NCBI GenBank assembly: GCA_012961745.1
Contig: DTYT01000192.1
Location: forward strand, 1-31,084
Direction of reading: 5' to 3'
DNA length: 31,084 nucleotides
Origin: Kiritimatiellia bacterium
Lineage (GTDB): Bacteria; Verrucomicrobiota; Kiritimatiellia; B70-G9
Notes under the pieces: generated by a model
What the model was told of the DNA's origin: nothing
The model's input: only the letters and a program-made list of their open reading frames with translations
The model's database searches: none
Translations under genes and position numbers: made by a program
Shown here: in pieces, positions 26,001-31,084 of the stretch
How positions within the stretch are numbered: the first letter of the stretch is position 1
How the letters are laid out: every line of letters begins with the position of its first letter

Positions 26001-29000
26001 CCGACGGCGACCGCTGAGGAGCCGGTGACGGCCGCATTGTTCCACCCTTCGGAAGCGACGTCCCATGATCCGGTCTGCTGGAGTCCTCCCGCGGGGGTGG
26101 CGATCGGGACTATGGTCTCCCCCTGCAAGGTCCCGTCATTGTTGCCTTCACTTTGAACCAGGGACCAATCGGTGACGGGTTCGTGACTGTCGGTGCTTTT
26201 GTAGTAGTGAGAAGGCATGGGGCGAGCGAAGTAGTACAAATTGGTCTTGTCCCAGCCACCCAGAATGAAAGTCCAGTCGAAACTGGAACGCTGGTAGCCG
26301 AAGTCCCAGGGACGCTCTTTGGGAAGACCGAAGGCCGTCGCACCGCACTGATAAGGTTGATTTTCATCGCAAGGGCACAATTCGGCCCGGCTGTCGTGGT
26401 ATCCCAGCAACACAACAGCGGCCCCCTCACTCAGCCCGTTGGTGAGGCCGATGTCCCCCAGGCTACGCAGGCTTCGCACCCATGCGTTGGAGCGGATGAC
26501 GAACTCCCAGATGTTGGTAAAGCGTTCCACGCCGTCCCGACCGCCCATGATGACGATCTGCCGGTTGTCCAGGAGGATGCTTTCGTAGGTATTGCCGGAG
26601 AACTCGAACGTCTTGGTTTCGAATACCGGATTGTATGCGGCAAGTGCCGCCCATCGCGGCTCAGGCAGGGGACTGTTGGTGTCGGGAACCACGCGCTGCC
26701 AGGAAGGCAGGGGTTGACTGGCGGGCCATACCAATCTCCACAGGTCGTTCAGGGCCTGGTCATAATGATTGGTGACCGCGGGTGAGCCGTCGGGATTCCG
26801 AGTGGCCGATTCGACTTCCCCCCACATGTCAGGCATGTCGGTTCCATCGGCCAGGTTGTCGAGATCCGAGTCCTGCACCACGGGACTGCACCGGAATGAA
26901 CGATCTTCCTCGCCGTCCTTGAGGCCGTCCCGGTCGGAATCGGGATCCCAAGGATTGGTACTGGCTTCATTGATGGCGTTGGAATCCGCCCCTTCATGCA
27001 GGTGGAAGCGTACGCTGTATTCGCGGCCGTTGAACAGGCCGTCATGGTCTACGTCGCCCGAGGGGCCCAATACCGGGAATCTCGTCCGCATGCCGTCGGC
27101 GGTAGGAATCGGGTCCATGGGATGCAGGCCGAAAACGGCTTCCCAGCCGTCGGGCAAGCCGTCCCCATCGGAATCCGGATTGAATGGGTCGGTGGAGTAA
27201 TCCCACACGACATCGGCATAGTCGGGATCGAAGGTCCCGGGGGGATTGCCGGCCAGACCGTTCTTGATGCGGTACTCTTCAAGGTTGGACAATCCGTCGC
27301 CGTCGTAATCCTCGTCGGCATCGTTGGGATCGTAGGGGTTGAGTGCCGGACTGCGGACATTGCCGAAATCATCCACTACTTCGAACTTGTCTGGCATACC
27401 GTCGCCGTCGGTATCCCAGTCGAGCGGCCCGTCCGGGTTCCCGTCGCCGTCGAGGTCTCCGGGTGGTTGGTTGCTGGGGAACTGGAAGAAGCCGCCGTCG
27501 AATTGTCCGTCGAGATCGCGGTCCCAGACTTCCTCACCATCCTTGAGTCCGTCGCCGTCGCAATCTGCGTCGTAAGGACGGGTGCCGTAGAGAAGGACCT
27601 CCGGACCGTCGGGAAGACCGTCCGCATCAGTGTCGTAAAGCTGGGGATCAGCGCCGCTAGCGAACTCGTCGCGGTTGACCAGTCCATCCCCGTCCGGGTC
27701 TTCATCCGCATCAGCAGGATCGGTTGGATTCAACCCATGGTCGTATTCCCATCCGTCAGGCATGGAATCGTTGTCACTGTCGTAATTGGTGGGGTCGCTC
27801 CAGTCGTTGGTGTTGGCGACATAGTCGGCTCCCAGAAACTCGCGCAGATTGTCGGCTCCGTCGCCGTCGGGGTCGTCATGAGCGGCGGAGCACTCGATAG
27901 GGTTGAGGCCCGCCGCGTGATACCGGAACTCGAACCCGTCCCACATGCCGTCACCGTCGGTATCTTGTTGGTCGGGCAACGGGTCCGCCAGAACGATGCT
28001 GCCGACATAGTGACCTTGGTCCACGGACCTCTCCGCAATTCCGGCGGGGACTGCGCTGAGCATGGTGAGGGCGGGCTCGACCCCCGGGACCGGCGGCGGT
28101 GGGTGACTCATGGTACCGGCTTCGAAACGGTCGCACTCAATGGCCGCGGCTACGTTGCCGGTGCCGAAGTTGTCGCTCCCGGAAAGGAAATGCCCCACGA
28201 ACCGGATGGGCACCGTGTCGCCGTTTTCCACGATATTGCTCGCCGCGGTGGAATAGGCCAGCAGGTTGGTGAATCCATCGAAGCCCAGTTCGTCGCCGTC
28301 GGACACGCCGTCACCGTCGCTGTCCGCCTCGAAGGGATTGAGGAAAACATTGAACAGGCGGAACTGTTCGTACTCGAAAAGGTTATTCAACCCGTCGCCG
28401 TCGGGGTCGTCTTCACGGTGATAAAGGAAAACGTTCGTATAGCCGGCAACCTCAATCGCGTCGCCGTCGAGATCGAAGTCGGCGTCGGCCGCCTCCAAGA
28501 CGAACTCGGCTTGGTTCTCCACGCCGGAGGCGACTACGATCCGACGGGCGGGAGCGATGGCATACCCGTCCTTGTAGACGGAAACGAAGTGGAGTCCCGG
28601 TTTCAGCCTGTCGATGCGGGTGGGGGTCACGGCCGTATAGCCCCAGGATACGTCGTTGGAGGAAATCACCTGTCCGTCGACAAGAACGGTCGCGCCGGTT
28701 ACCTCATTCCCGTTGATGTCCTCGGTTGTGACCAGCAGGAAACCGGGATTCGCGATGACCTCGTTGGTGGAGAAATCCACCCGCACCCGTCTGCCCAGAG
28801 GAATCGTGACCTCGCGGGGGGAAAGCCAGAGTCCGCCGTTGGTATGCGCCAGATTGACAAGATGTCGTCCGGCGCGCAGGGGAATCAGGGCGGGTGCCTC
28901 CCGGCCGGTATCACGTCCGTCCACCCAGACGCGGTAGGCCGAGTCGGTCGGTGCAGTGACATACAACCTGCCTTGGCCCTGATTAGTAGCGAAAGCCACG

Positions 29001-31084
29001 ATGGTTAGTTCCCCTTCGCGCGCGGACACGAGCGCCCACGGCAGGGCGTCGAAGTTGGTGCCCAGCTGCAGAACGTGTTCGCCCGACATCAGATCGGCAA
29101 ATACTGCCGGCGGCACGGGGTTGGTAAGCCAGTCGGGATGATTATCGGCCAGCAGGATGTTGGTGCTGGTTGTGTAGGCGGTGAGGGCGGCCACGGGGGG
29201 TATGTTGGTATCCAGGTTGGTCACCCCGTTCCATACGGAGGGACAGTAGAAATTCAGGGTTACCGGATAGGTCAGCCCCGAGGGATCTTCCAGCACGACT
29301 CCCAGGCGCGCACGGGAAGACCCCTTTTCGATTTCGAAATGGCAAACGGCCGTTGCGCCGGCATCCGTGAGATCCAGGTAACCGGAGGGCCCCACCTGAT
29401 CGCGGTGGAAGACACCGGGATTGAGCTCATTTCCGAATGCGTAGGCCGCCGAGAACAAATCCCCGTTATAGAATTCGTCTCGATAGCCGGGCATGGAAAC
29501 CTTCAGGTAGTATTTCCCTTGCGGCAGTCCCGCCAGGAAATACGATCCGTCGTCCGCCGTGATCGCGCGCCCGAGAATCTTTCCGGGATTTATGAACCGG
29601 TGGCCGCTGATCGCATTGGTGATGCCGCCGCGTCCCAGGGCCAACACTTCGGCGCCGGGCACCGGACGGCCGTTTATGTCGCGCACCCAGCCGGTGAAGG
29701 CGACGCCTTCGTAAATGCGCACATCGTCTACAAACCATCCGGCGAAATAGTTGTTGATGTCATTCTGTGCAGAGAAGAGGAATCGAACGGAGACATTGCT
29801 CATTCCGGCGAACCGGGAAAGGTCGGCCACGCGGCTGGTCCAGGCGCCGCTGTCACCGGAGAGGGTATCACTGACCACGTACCAGTTGCTGTCGGCTCCC
29901 CCCCGCGCCTGAACCAGGACGATATCCCATGCCGGCTCGGTCTGGTAGTACTCGTTCCAGGCGACGAAAAGGTTGGATACTGTCCGGGCATCAATCAGAG
30001 GCGATTCCAGAGCGCACTGGATGATCGAGCCGGTGCTGTAACCGGCGGCGGGATTGGTTCCGGTGGGATCTATGGCCATGCGATAGCACGTAGTGGTGGA
30101 ATGATCCCAGAGATAGTGAACTGCATTGCTCTTGGGGGCGGGCTCCGCGGAGGAAAGGTGCCAGAAGTCATATGGATGGTTCCCGTCGGTCCAGTAATGC
30201 GTCCAGTCGGCTCGGGTGGGTGAGCCGGGCTCGAAGTCCTCGTAGAGCAGTATGTTGAAATTAGTGAGGGGGGCGGCGGGGGAATCCCAGCCCAGTTGGA
30301 ATGTGTCGCCGTCGCTCACGAAGCTGTCGTTGCTGTCGGCGTCCACCGGGCTGCTGCCCACGTACAGCTCGAACCCGTCATCCAGGCCGTCGCGGTCGGT
30401 ATCCGCCAGCGAGGGGTCGGTGCCATGGATACCGATTTCCTCTCCGTCGCTGATGCCGTCGGAGTCACTGTCGGCGTTGAGTGGATCACATCCGTAGGCG
30501 AATTCATTGCTGTTGTTGAGGCCGTCCCCATCGGCATCCAACGCTCCATCGGAAGGGTCGACGGGATTGAGATCGTTGAACATTTCCCAGCCGTCGGCCA
30601 TGCCGTCGCCGTCGGTGTCGGACAGGGTGGGATCGGGTCCGATGCGGTTGGTAGGGCCGGCGGGATCACAGAGGCCGCCTCCTGCCAGGTATGTATTTGA
30701 GTACCACCACTGGAATTCTTCCAGGTTGGAGGCCCCGTCGCCGTCGGGGTCCGCGTCAGGCGCCTGGTCGGGATCACCGTCTCCGGTGGTGGGGGTGCGA
30801 TAATTCTCTTCGCCGTTGTCCAGAGGATCCAGCCAGAACGAGTTGGTGTGGGCCGGATTGTTGGTGGAGTAGGTCCACTCCCAGCCGTCCCACATCTGGT
30901 CAAGGTCGCTGTCCGCCAGACAGGGTCCGGTTCCGGCGGATGACTCCAGACTGTTGATCAGGCAGTCGCCATCCGTGTCACCGGTGCCGGATATGGGACC
31001 CGCCGCCTGCATGACGGTATTGGCTTCCATCAGCCCGTTAGAGTCTTCGGCGCGCACACCGAAACACCAGACCTGGTCGTTGGG
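23024..31084 (-). CDS. Giant multidomain extracellular protein, 5' partial
   Basis: The frame is open from the window end (31084) to a TAG at 23026-23024, at least 2,686 residues; the GTG at 31057 is probably not the start. Counting from that codon: TSP3-like repeats (25-251); a MAM/jelly-roll domain ending GWFVDDVRIYEG (about 268-452); a carboxypeptidase-regulatory-like domain (453-530); two PEGA-like domains (698-763, 767-853); a second TSP3 block (about 858-1410); a Kelch motif (about 1465-1540); two paired DNRLRE-like beta-sandwiches (about 1690-1970); three more Kelch motifs (about 1985-2170); one TSP3 motif (about 2235); a second MAM-like domain (about 2350-2523); and a regulatory-like domain with an Fn3-like end closing MRMYRVLMAGP. 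Many acidic loops imply calcium binding. No catalytic motif was seen. Secreted or cell-surface location is inferred. Confidence 0.9.
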   Translation of the reverse strand, partial: PNDQVWCFGVRAEDSNGLMEANTVMQAAGPISGTGDTDGDCLINSLESSAGTGPCLADSDLDQMWDGWEWTYSTNNPAHTNSFWLDPLDNGEENYRTPTTGDGDPDQAPDADPDGDGASNLEEFQWWYSNTYLAGGGLCDPAGPTNRIGPDPTLSDTDGDGMADGWEMFNDLNPVDPSDGALDADGDGLNNSNEFAYGCDPLNADSDSDGISDGEEIGIHGTDPSLADTDRDGLDDGFELYVGSSPVDADSNDSFVSDGDTFQLGWDSPAAPLTNFNILLYEDFEPGSPTRADWTHYWTDGNHPYDFWHLSSAEPAPKSNAVHYLWDHSTTTCYRMAIDPTGTNPAAGYSTGSIIQCALESPLIDARTVSNLFVAWNEYYQTEPAWDIVLVQARGGADSNWYVVSDTLSGDSGAWTSRVADLSRFAGMSNVSVRFLFSAQNDINNYFAGWFVDDVRIYEGVAFTGWVRDINGRPVPGAEVLALGRGGITNAISGHRFINPGKILGRAITADDGSYFLAGLPQGKYYLKVSMPGYRDEFYNGDLFSAAYAFGNELNPGVFHRDQVGPSGYLDLTDAGATAVCHFEIEKGSSRARLGVVLEDPSGLTYPVTLNFYCPSVWNGVTNLDTNIPPVAALTAYTTSTNILLADNHPDWLTNPVPPAVFADLMSGEHVLQLGTNFDALPWALVSAREGELTIVAFATNQGQGRLYVTAPTDSAYRVWVDGRDTGREAPALIPLRAGRHLVNLAHTNGGLWLSPREVTIPLGRRVRVDFSTNEVIANPGFLLVTTEDINGNEVTGATVLVDGQVISSNDVSWGYTAVTPTRIDRLKPGLHFVSVYKDGYAIAPARRIVVASGVENQAEFVLEAADADFDLDGDAIEVAGYTNVFLYHREDDPDGDGLNNLFEYEQFRLFNVFLNPFEADSDGDGVSDGDELGFDGFTNLLAYSTAASNIVENGDTVPIRFVGHFLSGSDNFGTGNVAAAIECDRFEAGTMSHPPPPVPGVEPALTMLSAVPAGIAERSVDQGHYVGSIVLADPLPDQQDTDGDGMWDGFEFRYHAAGLNPIECSAAHDDPDGDGADNLREFLGADYVANTNDWSDPTNYDSDNDSMPDGWEYDHGLNPTDPADADEDPDGDGLVNRDEFASGADPQLYDTDADGLPDGPEVLLYGTRPYDADCDGDGLKDGEEVWDRDLDGQFDGGFFQFPSNQPPGDLDGDGNPDGPLDWDTDGDGMPDKFEVVDDFGNVRSPALNPYDPNDADEDYDGDGLSNLEEYRIKNGLAGNPPGTFDPDYADVVWDYSTDPFNPDSDGDGLPDGWEAVFGLHPMDPIPTADGMRTRFPVLGPSGDVDHDGLFNGREYSVRFHLHEGADSNAINEASTNPWDPDSDRDGLKDGEEDRSFRCSPVVQDSDLDNLADGTDMPDMWGEVESATRNPDGSPAVTNHYDQALNDLWRLVWPASQPLPSWQRVVPDTNSPLPEPRWAALAAYNPVFETKTFEFSGNTYESILLDNRQIVIMGGRDGVERFTNIWEFVIRSNAWVRSLRSLGDIGLTNGLSEGAAVVLLGYHDSRAELCPCDENQPYQCGATAFGLPKERPWDFGYQRSSFDWTFILGGWDKTNLYYFARPMPSHYYKSTDSHEPVTDWSLVQSEGNNDGTLQGETIVPIATPAGGLQQTGSWDVASEGWNNAAVTGSSAVAVGSGVTNGMFFDQLGIESGSTIASATLHMNFNSYGAATAQLSIVAELLVDGRSSSDYDADPPTWRKIASQFISSTQTFVLASSAIGTISTNLDVSALVAEAVSQANWAEESIGFLVFGETIGGSNFYLRVGESQLSVAWQVPSPVYDYYGMFFDDIFIRTNCEQVLKAELELHLTSTALSSNDMQLVGELWSDGQSSGDYNGIPVTNRISGLGELLTAPISFPLVVNGSTVTSIDITPVFLELVQYSGWAAQSCGFIMWGLRTGAEAYMYVGKAVLKVTYLPSYKSDAYWQLGTHLQVSQDQPAERKSLGMVYDYKRDRIVVFGGMDGEKIYGDTYEGTPVWNDLGGEISYSNPSSVGSPRLILWEKIDVSPSPSPRWGHSMVYDPVNERVVLFGGFNAEHAPLNDLWTYSFQTWHQVTVFADNQRPAPRGGAAMVFFGGFMYDRGYSAYCMDYETNALVLFGGTDGKIYFNDTWVYDHRTSRWILVNPSGEFSPGPSPRAFASFVFAQNAGGTPDPDGTNTFLVGDPENRCATPAAYLFGGRMGALPTSPDTDGDLVPDGWEHSVGGPAAGHDPRVNALLPNSSTNEQLPFCYVRIGSVLPDGDTRGTLADLEALSYSEGDFTSDYARVFNLPYQGYPLESPVTGDVFATGVDGYLPQYSNLWYHRDGEGGGPGDVWELGRPDPSSVGTDAVPAYAHSGRWCFGTDLNGRYPNSVRAELYSPLFNLRRPPVDATCTNNSNTFYLIFYEWLNLHDADDIVQIDALLPRTPADIANREAGTNVVTIMPARNDTWNTTGDWRLVAVPLDQIANESNVFLRFTLLSDSSGNGGGWYIDDVAIASGGEIEGLLTNSAGALDWAQVVLLGSESGDAVLSETWTDSSGAFEFGLLPLGSYRLGAVSSIFGPFTLSPTNWTYRLGSTGVPPLVVSSATPGDPVTISWPAVPGLSYELQYVDSLGDPWQTLAIVTAASTNEVWYDYSAAPMRMYRVLMAGP
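24550..26665 (-). other. Kelch motifs interrupted by two beta-sandwich domains
   Basis: Kelch-type strands appear as PEPRWAALAAYNP with IVIMGGRDGVERFTNIWEF (about 26500-26660), KSLGMVYDYKRDRIVVFGG (about 25030-25090), SPRWGHSMVYDP with VVLFGGFN (about 24800-24890) and ALVLFGGTDGKIYFNDTWVY (about 24580-24640). Between the first and second lie two related sandwich domains at about 25570-25990 and 25150-25560, both opening with GMFFD and containing W.EESIGF- or W.AQSCGF-type ends. Confidence 0.6.
26840..28495 (-). repeat. TSP3-like calcium-binding repeats, block 2 (about 17 copies)
   Basis: About 17 Asp-rich motifs occur here, including DSDGDGVSDGDE, DTDGDGMWDGFE, DCDGDGLKDGEE, DTDGDGMPDKFE and DSDGDGLPDGWE. 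Spacings vary, and longer inserts contain a proline run near 28090. Together with block 1 and one isolated copy near 24340, about 25 copies are present. Confidence 0.85.
30305..30985 (-). repeat. TSP3-like calcium-binding repeats, block 1 (about 7 copies)
   Basis: Copies of DxDxDGxxDxxE occur here, such as DTDGDGMADGWE, DADGDGLNNSNE and DSDSDGISDGEE. In DNA the pattern reads as recurrent GCCGTC(G/C)CC(G/A)TC on the plus strand. This repeat type forms a calcium-stiffened rod in thrombospondin and bacterial surface proteins. Confidence 0.85.

Noticed and set aside
26996..29008. A 670-codon plus-strand open frame opposite the second giant gene.
   Set aside because: It lies exactly over the TSP3 and PEGA regions and its protein mirrors their repeated codons (strings of AVGVAV type). 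It is a shadow of the DxDGD repeats.

Overview
This GC-rich window holds 13 protein-coding genes. Two of them are giant, mostly beta-structured surface or secreted proteins that run off the two ends of the window and point toward each other. I see no rRNA, tRNA, CRISPR array, transposase or integrase. No gene-free stretch exceeds about 240 bases. The style of the giant proteins points to the PVC group, most likely Kiritimatiellota or a close verrucomicrobial relative: they are very rich in Thr-Asn pairs, carry jelly-roll, Fn3, TSP3 and PEGA domains, and have C-terminal segments of a type common there. This placement is an inference from protein style, not from a marker gene.

Layout: (1) 1-8487 (+), the 3' part of a giant protein made of an unrecognised ~150-residue repeat with Asp-rich DxDxDR loops and four interspersed carbohydrate-binding-like jelly rolls. 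(2) 8630-10645 (+), a polytopic GT-C-like membrane protein with a TPR tail. (3) 10686-12110 (-), a dihydropyrimidinase/D-hydantoinase. (4) 12346-16670 (+), four genes resembling minor parts of a type II secretion or type IV pilus system: a small prepilin, a 694-residue prepilin, a PilX-like protein with a beta-helix-like body, and a PilP/GspC-like periplasmic protein. (5) 20554 down to 16697 (-), pyrK, pyrD, an unknown membrane-anchored protein and pgpA, joined at each junction by an ATGA stop/start overlap. (6) 20715-21131 (+), a YkgJ-type cysteine-cluster protein. (7) 22799 down to 21224 (-), a HAD-fold protein that has lost its catalytic residues, followed by mazG. (8) 23024-31084 (-), the second giant protein, with about 25 calcium-binding-type repeats, Kelch motifs, PEGA, MAM-like and paired beta-sandwich domains.

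The housekeeping content is de novo pyrimidine synthesis (PyrDK), phosphatidylglycerol synthesis (PgpA) and nucleotide-pool cleaning (MazG). The accessory content is the envelope side: two giant proteins and a pseudopilin-type cluster without the ATPase, secretin or platform genes. That the pilin-like cluster helps export or display the giant proteins is a guess from proximity only.

The items most worth a second look are the oversized pseudopilin with an EF-hand-like loop and its partners, the unnamed DxDxDR repeat, the catalytically degenerate HAD protein, the unknown gene locked into the pyrKD-pgpA operon, the Kelch motifs split by two beta-sandwich domains, and a 224-base intergenic region packed with three stem-loops.
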